A stretch of 64,000 bases of DNA from Pseudomonas mucoides (GCF_015461845.1 NZ_JACOPW010000001.1:496001-560000); one strand, 5' to 3'; counted from the stretch's first letter, positions 45,798 to 54,802 are shown. Translations and numbers: made by a program. Notes: a model not told the origin generated them from the letters alone.

Positions 45798-46577
45798 ATG
45801 CCCGACAATCACATTGATGAAAAGAAACTCGAGCGAGCCATCCGCAAGATCAAGCACTGTCTGGCATTAGCGGAAAGCTCAAACGAGAATGAAGCCGCTA
45901 CCGCTCTTCGACAAGCTCAGGCATTGATGCGCGAGTACCGCCTCACCGAGATGGATGTGAAACTCAGCGACGTTGGCGAGGTCGAGTCTCAACTCTCCCG
46001 CACCGAACGACTGCCTGCATGGGACCGACACCTATCCGCAGCTGTTGCTGAGGTGTTCGGGTGCACGTCGTTGCGCACCCGCAAGTGGTGCACGCTCAAA
46101 AATCGTGTGATCGAACGCGCGTCCTTTGTCGGCGTTACACCGGCTCAGCACATTGCGCTCTACGCCTATCAGGCGCTGCTGACAAAACTAACCCTGGCTC
46201 GCAAGGAGTACGCCGCCGGAGTACGCGCGGGCAAGCATCGAAGCTCCTACACAGCCGAGACAGCTGGTGATCACTTCGCGCTAGCGTGGGTCGGGCAGGT
46301 CTACGGAAAGTTGCGGGCTCTGGTTCCCCAAGGCGAGGACGATGACGCGGCTGCAGCAAGTGAGGGCCGTGACCTTGTGACCGTTCAAACCCAGGACAAG
46401 GCGCACATTGCCGAATACCTATCCAGCAAAAACGTCGGTAAATCCCGTAAGACTCCGCAGACAGAGCTCGACATGAACGCACAGATCGCGGGCATGCTCG
46501 CCGGGCGAAGTGTTGACCTGAACATCGGCCTTGCGCGAGCAGGCGACGACTTGCTCGCGCTTTCCGCCACCGCCTGA
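45798..46577 (+). CDS. DUF2786 phage protein
   Basis: A 259-residue protein. Residues about 10-50 (KLERAIRKIKHCLALAESSNENEAATALRQAQALMREYRL) match the DUF2786 domain found in phage and plasmid proteins, followed by a DUF7168-like middle part with CTLKNRVIERASFVGVTPAQHIALYAYQAL. Role unknown; probably nucleic-acid related in the phage early region. Confidence 0.8.
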   Translation: MPDNHIDEKKLERAIRKIKHCLALAESSNENEAATALRQAQALMREYRLTEMDVKLSDVGEVESQLSRTERLPAWDRHLSAAVAEVFGCTSLRTRKWCTLKNRVIERASFVGVTPAQHIALYAYQALLTKLTLARKEYAAGVRAGKHRSSYTAETAGDHFALAWVGQVYGKLRALVPQGEDDDAAAASEGRDLVTVQTQDKAHIAEYLSSKNVGKSRKTPQTELDMNAQIAGMLAGRSVDLNIGLARAGDDLLALSATA

Positions 46578-46632
46578 TCCGACAACCTCCAACGACTCCA
46601 CCGCCCGGGCATGACCCGGCATAGGACGCCCC

Positions 46633-47229
46633 ATGCCCACAGAAAACAACCTCGCTGAGCCGGCACCGAGCCTGGCGACCGGCCATTACCTGGACGCCGC
46701 GACCTGGGCCGACTTCGTCCAGCGCCTGCGTTACGACTGCAAAGGGAAGCGAGTCCACGATCACTGCACTGCTGATGCAATCTTCATTGTTGAGGCCCGC
46801 CGCATCGTCTCCGGGCTGGACATGGATTACACCGACAAGCGCCTTGTGTATTGGGACAGCGGTGAGTCGGTGGCCTATTCGGTCAAGGAGTACTGGGACG
46901 GTCTGTCCAGCTACCAGAAAAGCCAGCTCAATAAAAAGATGCAGGCTTGGTCTGAGTGCCAGTTCATGAAGGCCGATGAGTCGGATCAGTGGTACGTGCT
47001 CGGCGAACTGGAAGAACACACCGTCACCGGCTGGGACGATCGCTGGGAATACGTCAACGCCCACTTCACCCACGCCGCCGCCGAAGCATTCATCCGGCGC
47101 AAGAAGCACGACTACCGCGACGGGATGCGGGTCTACGTCGATTCGCAGTACTACGCCTGGGAGTTCAACGCCATCAAGGAAGCGATACTCGACGGCACGC
47201 TGACCTACACGCCGAAGGAGGCCACATGA
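46633..47229 (+). CDS. Conserved phage protein, unknown
   Basis: A 198-residue soluble protein with many aromatic and acidic residues (ATWADFVQRLRYDCKGKRVHDHCTADAIF at the start; GWDDRWEYVNAHFTHAAAEAFIRRKKHDYRDG near the end). Such proteins are common in the early region of Pseudomonas siphophages. No function recognised. The stop overlaps the next gene start by 4 bp. Confidence 0.65.
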   Translation: MPTENNLAEPAPSLATGHYLDAATWADFVQRLRYDCKGKRVHDHCTADAIFIVEARRIVSGLDMDYTDKRLVYWDSGESVAYSVKEYWDGLSSYQKSQLNKKMQAWSECQFMKADESDQWYVLGELEEHTVTGWDDRWEYVNAHFTHAAAEAFIRRKKHDYRDGMRVYVDSQYYAWEFNAIKEAILDGTLTYTPKEAT

Positions 47230-47723
47230 TCAATCTCTTCTGGCGCCTGGTCGCCAAGCTGCTTGCGCGCCCGGCCGTTGCCGCCTGGCTAATCGCCCGC
47301 ACCCAGCGCACGCCTTACCTGCACATCATGTCCGCCGACGGCACCGAGATGTACATGGGCCGCTGGTGGCTGTTCAACCCCTACTCCCGCACCACGCACA
47401 AGCCGGCGCTCTGGTGGTTCCCGTGGTCGTTCCGCATCCACCACATCATGCGGCCGGACGAAGACCGGGATCTGCATGACCACCCGTGGAACGCCAGGAC
47501 GATCATCCTGCGCGGCTTCTATAAGGAGCAGCGCCGCCACAGCAGACACGGCGACATCGATTACTGGCGCGAATCCGGCGACACCGCCAGCCTGAACCAC
47601 GGCGAGTACCACCAGATCGACGAGGTATCGCCCGGCGGCGTCATCACCCTGTTCATCACCAGCAAATGGTGCGGTGAATGGGGCTTTCTCGTAAACGGCG
47701 TGAAGGTGGATTGGCGCACCTAA
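47226..47723 (+). CDS. Cupin-like phage protein
   Basis: A 165-residue protein starting in the stop of the previous gene (ATGA). After a basic amphipathic N-terminus it shows the cupin-like block HHIMRPDEDRDLHDHPWNARTIILRGFY and later LNHGEYHQIDEVSPGGVITLFIT, with several His suited to hold a metal. Found in many phages, function unknown. Confidence 0.72.
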   Translation: MINLFWRLVAKLLARPAVAAWLIARTQRTPYLHIMSADGTEMYMGRWWLFNPYSRTTHKPALWWFPWSFRIHHIMRPDEDRDLHDHPWNARTIILRGFYKEQRRHSRHGDIDYWRESGDTASLNHGEYHQIDEVSPGGVITLFITSKWCGEWGFLVNGVKVDWRT

Positions 47724-47747
47724 ACGGGTAGCGATGACTGACTGAGT

Positions 47748-48416
47748 TCATGAAGTAAGTTCGCCGAGCAAAACTCTGCTCTGTTTTTCCATATCTACAT
47801 AAGCGCTTTCAATTTTAACCGTATGCGTGCGAAGTATGTTTTGCAGGCCAAGTATTCGAGCTGCCTCATCACTTTTCTCCAACCCCATACTATTGCCAAA
47901 AGCTGTTTCTATCAGAGCATCTTTAGCAACCCTAACCATTTGATTTATAGCGGTGGGAGAATACCCAAAGCTCTCCAACTCACTTTTTGAAAGGAACACC
48001 GTCATTACATCCCAGGCTTTCCCAAATTCAGAAGCGTGATCGAACCACTTCCGTTGAATTTCGTCGGGGTAGTTATTTGCTAGTGCCCTATCATTGCGCG
48101 ATAAAATGTACGCGGAAAAGTGATTCGACAAGCTCGACAAATAAATGAGCGGATGCGATGCCTCATGTAAAAAAGCCCTTACAAAGATGACTGCATCATA
48201 TTTCTTCTGAAGCTGAAACTGCGCTTTCCACGAGTTCATTGCTACTACCGCAGTGATAGCAGCACCAACCGTTGCGAGACTCGATATGCCACCTAGAAAA
48301 CTCACCAAACCAACTTGACCATCTTTCGTAAAAATGAAACCGAAGATGCATCCCGAAGCAAACAATAACAAACAGTAGGTTAGGAGCAACCATCGTTCGA
48401 AAAAGACACGTCCCAT
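47748..48416 (-). CDS. Two-helix membrane protein, unknown prophage cargo
   Basis: A 222-residue protein with two N-terminal membrane helices (about 9-28 and 36-60) and a cytoplasmic helical domain starting NSWKAQFQLQKKYDAVIFVRAFLHEASHPLIYLSS. The plan (two helices, short linker, then W-K-Q-rich coiled region) is like that of the AbiC-type protein at 43674 but without its signature. Low GC and inverted to the phage genes. Possibly another defence or exclusion protein. Confidence 0.6.
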   Translation of the reverse strand: MGRVFFERWLLLTYCLLLFASGCIFGFIFTKDGQVGLVSFLGGISSLATVGAAITAVVAMNSWKAQFQLQKKYDAVIFVRAFLHEASHPLIYLSSLSNHFSAYILSRNDRALANNYPDEIQRKWFDHASEFGKAWDVMTVFLSKSELESFGYSPTAINQMVRVAKDALIETAFGNSMGLEKSDEAARILGLQNILRTHTVKIESAYVDMEKQSRVLLGELTS

Positions 48417-48456
48417 ATGAACAGCCTCTTAATTTGGCAATGTCGAGAATACCTAT

Positions 48457-49176
48457 ATGCTTGGAATAAAAGAAAGCCCAATCCTATTCTCTGCCCCTAT
48501 GGTCCGCGCCATCCTGGAAGACCGAAAGACGGTCACCCGGCGGGCAGTGAAAGGTGCTGGCCTGAAATGGCTGTCTGACTTCCCCCCCGAGTACGTCGAA
48601 GACTCTGCGAATGCGCTCTGCCCGCACGGTAAGCCCGGCGACCGGCTGTGGGTGCGCGAGACCTGGGGTCGCACCTATAACGTAAACGGTCAGGACGACT
48701 GGCCGGGCCGCCCGCACATTGCGCGTGAAGGCGATGAGATGGTGACAATTTACCGGGCTTACGGTCCGTGGTCTTGGTGTGATGACGATGGGGTCGGATC
48801 CGATCGCAGCTACTGGAAGCCGAGCATCCACATGTTCCGCCGCGACAGCCGCATCCTTCTGGAGATAACCGACGTCCGCGTGGAGCGGCTGCAAGACATC
48901 AGCGACGAGCAAGCAATCGCCGAGGGATGTTTCTTCACCGACTACGGTCGCAAGTGCGGTCACTCCGGAACAGGCTGGACTGATGTCGGCACTTGCCCGG
49001 CACCAGAGTCCACCCACCAGCAGCTAGACGGCTGGATGTGGGACAAGACCACCAGCCATGAACAATGCCTGGGCGCGCCACGCTGGGCGTTCGCCAATCT
49101 CTGGAATTCAACCGGCAGCAACTGGGATTCAAACCCTTGGGTCTGGGCAGTTTCGTTCAAGCAGGTGACGCCATGA
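48457..49176 (+). CDS. Phage protein with ASCH/PUA-like fold
   Basis: A 239-residue protein starting with PILFSAPMVRAILEDRKTVTRR, followed by PHGKPGDRLWVRETWG, RILLEITDVRVERLQDISDEQAIAEG and WASFKQ-like end pieces (WVWAVSFKQV). This is the well-known phage family with an ASCH-like RNA-binding fold, often called phage morphogenesis or hypothetical protein. Function unproven. Confidence 0.78.
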   Translation: MLGIKESPILFSAPMVRAILEDRKTVTRRAVKGAGLKWLSDFPPEYVEDSANALCPHGKPGDRLWVRETWGRTYNVNGQDDWPGRPHIAREGDEMVTIYRAYGPWSWCDDDGVGSDRSYWKPSIHMFRRDSRILLEITDVRVERLQDISDEQAIAEGCFFTDYGRKCGHSGTGWTDVGTCPAPESTHQQLDGWMWDKTTSHEQCLGAPRWAFANLWNSTGSNWDSNPWVWAVSFKQVTP

Positions 49177-49247
49177 TCGCCCTCGCTTGGTTCGCCTACG
49201 TGTACTGCTATAAGGGGCCGCGACGCGGATCGCGGCCGCCTGGCTAG
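49173..49247 (+). CDS. Very short phage protein (24 residues)
   Basis: ATG overlaps the stop of the previous gene (ATGA at 49173-49176). Product MIALAWFAYVYCYKGPRRGS then RPPG: a short hydrophobic stretch and a basic end. Real only if translationally coupled; weak evidence. Confidence 0.35.
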   Translation: MIALAWFAYVYCYKGPRRGSRPPG

Positions 49248-49310
49248 ACAGTGCTGCTCAGATGGAGGTTTTCCGCGACACAGGGCCAGCCGCTTAATCA
49301 GCCTGGTGTG

Positions 49311-49463
49311 CTACTTGCGTTTGCTTTTATCGCCTTCTTTCTGAGCAGGAGTTCGATCATCTCCCTTATTAGACCGATGATCATGCCCACCCGTGTCCTT
49401 TTGGCGGCCGCTATCGATCACACCTTTGCTGGTTCCTGTATCTGAAGGCCCGAAAAGTCCCAT
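49311..49463 (-). CDS. Small hydrophilic protein (50 residues)
   Basis: ATG 49463 is preceded by AGGAGCACTAC, a strong ribosome site. The product begins MGLFGPSDTGTSKGVIDSGR and continues as a very polar, Lys-, Asp- and Gly-rich tail ending KEGDKSKRK. No family recognised. Its low complexity and disorder-like composition recall small stress or phage accessory proteins. The space between 49247 and 49581 holds nothing else evident. Confidence 0.5.
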   Translation of the reverse strand: MGLFGPSDTGTSKGVIDSGRQKDTGGHDHRSNKGDDRTPAQKEGDKSKRK

Positions 49464-49580
49464 GTAGTGCTCCTTGCTCTCAAAAGTTCTGATTAGCCGG
49501 CTTGCTGCCGGGATTAATCAAATACCTCATTTTAAATAGTTTCGCCACCCCGACAAGTCGGCGACTTTCTGGAGCACCCA

Positions 49581-49793
49581 ATGAAACGAGAGCTGATCAA
49601 AATCAGTGAGTTCCAGCGCAGGCGCTGGGGCGAGAATGGAACGCCGCAGTGCTCGCAGGCGATCCGCAACCATATCCGTAACGGGATGGTGCCCGGCGAA
49701 CAGATCGGGAAACTTTGGTACGTTGACTGGACCGCGTTCAATCGGTCGAACGGCAACGACCTGGTCGCGATGGTATTGAAAGGAGCTGCATGA
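49581..49793 (+). CDS. Excisionase-like small DNA-binding protein
   Basis: A 70-residue winged-helix protein: ISEFQRRRWGENGTPQCSQAIRNHIRNG and then GEQIGKLWYVDWTAF. It is the form of small excisionases that lie directly before phage integrases, and its stop overlaps the integrase start by 4 bp. It would direct excision by bending DNA at the att site. Confidence 0.82.
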   Translation: MKRELIKISEFQRRRWGENGTPQCSQAIRNHIRNGMVPGEQIGKLWYVDWTAFNRSNGNDLVAMVLKGAA

Positions 49794-51031
49794 TGGTCCC
49801 ACGGCCGCGCAACAAGGCGAACAAGAGCCTCCCGCAGAACCTGTATTTCGATTCGCGGCGCTCGACTTATCGCTACCGGCGGCCAACCGACGGGAAGTGG
49901 TTTCAGTTCGGAACCGATCGCATCAAAGCTATCGATGCAGCGAAGCAACTGAATCTGGAGTTCATGCGCGGGGCTGACCTGATCGGCGCTGTGATGGGCA
50001 GCTCATCAAAATCATTTGCCAGCTTCCTCGACACTTACGAACGCGATGTTTTGCCACCGCGCGAGCTGGCCAAAGGAACACTGGGCCTCTACGCCGTGCA
50101 CTTCCGGCGCTTCCGCAAGCAATTCGAGGGCAAGTCCGTCGATCAAATAACCATTCGCATGGTCGCGGAGATGCTGGACGCGCTAACTCCGCGCACGGCG
50201 AACCAGTGCCGGGCGCTACTGATCGACATCTTCAATCACGCAGCGTCCAAAGGCCTGTACCCGGACAACCCGGCGGCGAGCACCATCAACCGGATCGAGA
50301 AGAAGCAGCGCAAACGCCACACGGTAGAAGGACTAAAAGCTACTCGGGAGAAGTCGCCGGCTTGGCGGCAGAACGCAATCGACCTAGCGTTGATCACTGC
50401 CCAGCGTCGGACAGACATCCTCGATGTGCGTTTTGATGGAAGTCGGGAGGGTTACCGGTACGTGGTGCAGAAGAAGACGGCCAAAGCCAGTGACGCGGCA
50501 TGGATACGATTTCTGATAACGCCGGAGTTGCAGGCGGTCATCAGCCGATGCCGCGACGATGTCGTATCGCCCTACCTGGTGCACCGAAAGCCCGAGCGCC
50601 GGAAACAGAAACAGGCACAGATCAAGGATCACTGGACAAAGGTTGAGGAGAGGTATTTGACGCGAGCATTCAAGGAGGCCAGGGAGGCGGCGAACTGCTA
50701 CGCGGGATAGAAGGAAGAAGAGATGCCGGGCTTCCACGAAGTGCGAGCGCTGTCGCTGCACCTGTACAAGAAGGCCGGAAAGGATGGTCAGAAAATTGCT
50801 GGCCATGCGAGCGAGGGCATGACCAGAAACTACCCGCGGGACCACGAGGAAATCGTCTGGTCCGAAGCAATTCCGGACCTGAATATCAGCGAAATCACCG
50901 GGTGGCTTTGCGCCAGTTTTGCGCGGGTTTTGCGCAGACACAAAAAAGCCGATCTATCTGATCGGCTCAAGTGTCTGATTTTACTCAGGAATAATGGTCG
51001 GGACGGAGTGATTCGAACACTCGACCCCTAG
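49790..51031 (+). pseudogene. Phage integrase interrupted by an amber codon
   Basis: The N-terminal 306 residues show a phage arm-type DNA-binding start (RSTYRYRRPTDGKWFQFGTDR), a core-binding domain and the first active-site Arg in ITAQRRTDILDVRF. A TAG at 50708-50710 stops the frame after NCYAG. The same frame then continues KEEEMPGFHEVRALSLHLYKKAGKDGQKIAGHASEGMTRNY with the H-X-X-R, His and Tyr of tyrosine recombinases, and ends only beyond the right att site. A single TGG to TAG change would explain it. Without readthrough the enzyme lacks its catalytic half, so the element is probably locked in place. Confidence 0.85.
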
Positions 51032-51039
51032 CACCCCAT
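50995..51039 (-). other. Right attachment site: 3' half of tRNA-Pro (GGG)
   Basis: On the minus strand ATGGGGTGCTAGGGGTCGAG starts at 51039 and runs on to GTCCCGACCA at 50995. This is the anticodon loop, T-arm and acceptor end of tRNA-Pro with anticodon GGG and encoded CCA. The 5' half does not follow; unrelated DNA and an integrase gene do. Hence this is a scar of a second integration and the whole tRNA should lie farther right. Confidence 0.75.
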
Positions 51040-51199
51040 CTCCTTTTTCATACTTCTTGAAAGATTCCAAAATTTTACTCTGGATTTTTCTAAGCTAGTA
51101 TTTACTTGAGCTCCAGCGGTGTTCTGCTCTACGAGAGTCCAGGAACGTCCATCAAGAGCCGACGTTTTTGTGGGGGTAAAAGTAGGGGGAGTCCATTTC

Positions 51200-52654
51200 A
51201 TGGCCAAAATCACCATCAAAGAACTTGAGTCGCTGACCGTCAATGATGCCGGCCGGATCCTCCGCGAGGATGGTAATCTCGCCGGTCGAATCTCAGTCCG
51301 CAAGGACGGCGTGTCAGTCAGCTTTTTCTACCGTTATCGCTGGGGCAATCAAAACAAAGAGTACGCCTGCGGAACCTGGCCGCGCAAATCCCTGACGGAC
51401 ATCCGCAAGGCCCGCAACCAGGCCCGGGCGCTCATTGATGAGCAGATCAATCCCAGCGAGCAAAAGAAAACCGCCAAGGCCCAGGCATACGCCGCTACTA
51501 ACGTAGAGGCTGAACAAGTAAAAACGACGAAGGTGAAAACGCTGACCGTCCAGGATCTGGCCAGCGCGTGGCTGCTGGATGGCGTAGCGCGGAAAGATGG
51601 CAATGCTGAATTGCAACGACGCTTTAACAAGGACCTTTATCCGGCACTCGGCAAGACCGCGGTGAGCAGCGTCTCCGAACACGATGTTCGGGCGCTGATC
51701 CGCGCCGTGGTCAACCGCGGCGCTCACCGGCAAGCCATCAGTTTCTTCGCCGACCTCACTCAGATGTTCAGCTGGGCCAGAAAACGTCAGCCCTGGCGGG
51801 CCTTATTGATCGAGGGCGATCCGACGGAACTGGTCGACATCTCCCCTCTGATCCCAGCCGACTACGAGGCCGAAAGAAGCCGCATCCTTTCACCGGCTGA
51901 GCTGTTGGAACTGCACAACCGCTTCCAGCAAATGACTGCCGATTACAACGCCCTGCCCGCCGGGCAAAAATACGACGGCATACGGCCGCTAAAGAAAGAA
52001 ACCCAACTCGCACTCTGGATCAGCCTGGGTACGCTGTGCCGGATTGGCGAGTTGCTCCAGGCCGAATGGAAAAATGTCGATCTTGACCGGCAGACCTGGT
52101 TCCTCCCCAGTGAAAACGTCAAAGGCACCCGGGGCAAGAAACAGGACCACCATGTGTTCCTCTCGCCATTTGCCCTGCATTTCTTTCAGGAACTCAAGAC
52201 GCTGACGGGAAACTCTGAATGGTGCTTTCCCAACAAGCAGGATGATGGGCATGTGGATGTGAAAGTGGTGAGCAAACAGGTCGGCGATCGTCAGGCTCGG
52301 TTCAAAAACCGTAAGGCCCTCTCTAGACGGCGTCATGACGATACCCTGGTGCTTGCTGACGGCCAGAACGGTGACTGGACCCCGCATGACCTGCGCCGTA
52401 CCGGCGCGACCATGATGCAGGCCTTGGGGGTCAGCCTGGACGTCATCGATCGCTGCCAAAATCATGTGTTGGCCGGCTCTAGGGTGAGGCGTCATTACCT
52501 GCATCACGACTATGCCGAAGAGAAGAAAAGCGCCTGGAACCTGTTGGGCGATCGGCTCAGTGCCGTTCTTTCCTCAACCTACGAGCATCCTCCGGTCGAG
52601 TCGATGATGTCCTTTCCAGACTACGCAGCCGCAGAGACTTTGCCGTCGTCATAA
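51200..52654 (+). CDS. Island-type tyrosine integrase (intact)
   Basis: A 484-residue integrase from ATG 51200 (GGGGGAGTCC upstream). It has a DUF4102-like arm-binding domain (about 1-90), a core-binding domain (about 113-210) and a catalytic domain with Arg281 (LCRIGELLQAEW), His396-X-X-Arg399 (PHDLRRTGATM), His422 and Tyr433 (RHYLHHDY). All catalytic residues are present. It stands 160 bp from the tRNA-Pro half-site, the usual place of a genomic-island integrase, and is unrelated to the broken phage integrase. It probably brought in the DNA to its right. Confidence 0.9.
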   Translation: MAKITIKELESLTVNDAGRILREDGNLAGRISVRKDGVSVSFFYRYRWGNQNKEYACGTWPRKSLTDIRKARNQARALIDEQINPSEQKKTAKAQAYAATNVEAEQVKTTKVKTLTVQDLASAWLLDGVARKDGNAELQRRFNKDLYPALGKTAVSSVSEHDVRALIRAVVNRGAHRQAISFFADLTQMFSWARKRQPWRALLIEGDPTELVDISPLIPADYEAERSRILSPAELLELHNRFQQMTADYNALPAGQKYDGIRPLKKETQLALWISLGTLCRIGELLQAEWKNVDLDRQTWFLPSENVKGTRGKKQDHHVFLSPFALHFFQELKTLTGNSEWCFPNKQDDGHVDVKVVSKQVGDRQARFKNRKALSRRRHDDTLVLADGQNGDWTPHDLRRTGATMMQALGVSLDVIDRCQNHVLAGSRVRRHYLHHDYAEEKKSAWNLLGDRLSAVLSSTYEHPPVESMMSFPDYAAAETLPSS

Positions 52655-52713
52655 GTCGAATTCTTATAACGCTGAACTCCTTGTAGTTATGTATATATCG
52701 CTGAGAGCTCGGT

Positions 52714-52733
52714 TCGGGTCGATTCCGACCCGA
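52714..52733. other. Perfect hairpin after the integrase gene
   Basis: TCGGGTCG-ATTC-CGACCCGA, an 8-bp stem, 60 bp behind the integrase stop. It may end that transcript or be a recombination feature. The rest of the 205 bp between integrase and MFS gene shows nothing clear. Confidence 0.45.
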
Positions 52734-52859
52734 CATGACACGCAGCAATCGGCCAATAGCGGTATAGCTGGTTCTGTTATTTTCCCGCTGACAGATCGTC
52801 GGAGAGCTTACTTGCACGTCAGTTATGTGAAACAGAGGTATGCTATTAAACAACTAACA

Positions 52860-54065
52860 CTAATCGCGTATACGCCCCTTCCGCCATAGGCAGAGCACTA
52901 CCAGAAACCCGCCCATCGACATCAGTGCTGCACAGAGAAATATCGCAGCAAAACCAAAACCTGACGCAACCAGGCCCATCACCGGACCGGCCATCCCCAC
53001 TGCAATATCGAAGAATAATGAAAGGGCGCTGAGCGCCGAGTTACGGTTCGCGGCCGGAGTGCTAGCCAAAGTCTCCACCCCAAGCCCCGGATAGACCCAT
53101 GACACCCCTATCCCGGTTAACGCCCCGCCGGCAATGGCCAGCGCAGGCGAAGGCGCGAGCCATATCAGCAGCATGCCCAATGTCTGCACAAGCAGGCAGC
53201 CGCCCACCACTTTGTACCCTCTGAATCGCTGCAGTATTCCTGGCGACGACAATCGGGCAACGATAAAACCTGCGCCGAAACCACTTAAGCAATAGGCGGC
53301 GTAATCCCAGCCGAGACTATCGAAATACAGTGCGACGAACGCCGTAAGCCCGCCAAATCCCACCGAGCTGCAAACCAGGACCAGGCCATTGGGCATGACG
53401 GCGAACAGGACTCGGTGAAATGCCAGACGGGCGCCTGCAACCAATGGCGCTGGGCGCTTGCCCAGAGCCAAAAGCAGGAACGCCAAGCCAAGCAACACGG
53501 TGCACAACCCCACACTGGCGATACCCATCGAATTGCGCAGCAGCACACCCAGTGGCGCGCCAACAGCCGTGCCGCCGTAAGCCGCTATTCCGTTCCACGA
53601 CATGACCTGTGCCGCCCGCGGGGCACCACATAACCCGATGGCCCAGGTGCAGCAGGGCGTGGAGATCATGGCCGTGGACGCCCCCAACACCAGCCTCCCC
53701 AGCAGTAATAGCGTCAGGGTCAACCAGGGTTGGGTGGGCAGGATAATGGCGAGCGCCGTCAGGGCGCCGCTCAACATCAAGCCACTGAACCCGCACACAA
53801 CCGCGTATTTGGCACCCAGGCGATCGGCCACACCACCGGCCAAGGGGCGGGCCAGGAGCGTCGCCAGGTATTGCGAGCTGATAACCACGCCGGCGAAAAC
53901 CGAGGTCAGGCCCAGGTCATTGAGGACATAGCCCGGCAACACCGCAAGCGGCAAACCACTGCATATGTACGAGATAAAGTTGAAGCTGATAATGGACAGG
54001 ATCAACCAATCGCTGCGGATTGCCTTGCCGTTGCTACGGATTGAAACACCGATATCGCTCATCAC
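52860..54065 (-). CDS. MFS transporter (sugar/drug type), last gene of the catabolic operon
   Basis: A 401-residue protein with twelve predicted helices. It has the loop motif GGVADRLGAKYAVVCG after helix 2 and LARPLAGG before it, and SWVYPGLGVETL in the second half. It resembles the YhhS/arabinose-efflux-like group of exporters (GLPLAVLPGYVLNDLGLTSVFAGVVISSQYLATLLARPLAG). It overlaps the hydrolase gene by 4 bp and may export an intermediate or toxic end product. Confidence 0.88.
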   Translation of the reverse strand: MMSDIGVSIRSNGKAIRSDWLILSIISFNFISYICSGLPLAVLPGYVLNDLGLTSVFAGVVISSQYLATLLARPLAGGVADRLGAKYAVVCGFSGLMLSGALTALAIILPTQPWLTLTLLLLGRLVLGASTAMISTPCCTWAIGLCGAPRAAQVMSWNGIAAYGGTAVGAPLGVLLRNSMGIASVGLCTVLLGLAFLLLALGKRPAPLVAGARLAFHRVLFAVMPNGLVLVCSSVGFGGLTAFVALYFDSLGWDYAAYCLSGFGAGFIVARLSSPGILQRFRGYKVVGGCLLVQTLGMLLIWLAPSPALAIAGGALTGIGVSWVYPGLGVETLASTPAANRNSALSALSLFFDIAVGMAGPVMGLVASGFGFAAIFLCAALMSMGGFLVVLCLWRKGRIRD

Positions 54066-54802
54066 TCATGCCGCTCTATACCTCGTATGACATCCGCCAG
54101 TAGCTGCGGGTGTGATACGAACGGCTCGTGCGCCGTATCTATCTCGATAACCACGCCCGCGCCAGCACGTTGCGCAAAACGGCGTTGCCAGTCGACGGGC
54201 AGGATGTTGTCGCGCAGTGTGATGATGTAACTCGCCGGAATCATTCCCAGGTATCCCGCACGACTGATGGAGTCTGTCGCCACACAGAGTGGCGTCGTGT
54301 CCTGGCTCGCTTCGCTTAACAACCAACTCATGGTTTGCTCACTCAAGTCCTGACCGAACATGGCCACCGCCAGCGCTTGAGGGGTTGTGTGCGCGGGGTC
54401 CAGCGGCCAGCCGACATGTTCCGGGCTTTCGCCATGCAGCGTTGTGCCAAGTAACTCCAGAATCGATTGGCCTTCACTGGGCAATGCGCAGGCCAGGTAA
54501 ACCAGCTGCGAATATAGTTGCGGAGCAGCCAACACCATCATTGGCAGCACGACCCCCGCAATGGAATGCCCAAGCAACACGGCCTGGTTCACACCGAGTG
54601 CACGCAGGTCGTCATTAAGCTCCTTGACCACATCGTCGAGCCGCAGGGACGCAACATCTCGACCGCGCTTCTTGCCGCACCCAGGCATATCCAGAGTGAT
54701 CACTCGTTTGAAACATCCGGGTTGTTGGTTTAACGCCTCCACAAAAGGCTTCCAACACCACGAGCCATGGTTGCCGCCATGCAGCAATACTAAATCAGTC
54801 AT
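54062..54802 (-). CDS. Alpha/beta hydrolase (methylesterase/hydroxynitrile lyase-like)
   Basis: A 246-residue hydrolase from ATG 54802 (AAGGAGTGTG). It opens with DLVLLHGGNHGSWCWKPFVEAL and has the nucleophile elbow LLGHSIAGVVLPMM (Ser near 85) and a C-terminal catalytic His in IDTAHEPFVSHPQLL. This set is like the plant methylesterase and hydroxynitrile lyase branch. Probably an esterase acting on a pathway ester or lactone. Confidence 0.87.
   Translation of the reverse strand: MTDLVLLHGGNHGSWCWKPFVEALNQQPGCFKRVITLDMPGCGKKRGRDVASLRLDDVVKELNDDLRALGVNQAVLLGHSIAGVVLPMMVLAAPQLYSQLVYLACALPSEGQSILELLGTTLHGESPEHVGWPLDPAHTTPQALAVAMFGQDLSEQTMSWLLSEASQDTTPLCVATDSISRAGYLGMIPASYIITLRDNILPVDWQRRFAQRAGAGVVIEIDTAHEPFVSHPQLLADVIRGIERHE

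Larger units (their letters stand above)
41604..51039. mobile_element. Prophage remnant inserted at tRNA-Pro
   Basis: A 9.4-kb element bounded by the 23-bp repeats at 41604 and 50996. It carries an excisionase and integrase at the right end, phage-type early genes (DUF2513, DUF2786, cupin and ASCH-like proteins), a phage-like tRNA, and accessory genes of lower GC on the opposite strand. No capsid, tail, terminase, lysis, replication or repressor genes are seen, and the integrase is interrupted. It is a degenerate remnant that cannot form particles by itself. Confidence 0.85.

Noticed and set aside
50723..51031. Separate small gene after the integrase
   Set aside because: It is in the same frame as the integrase, holds its catalytic end, and has no independent function.
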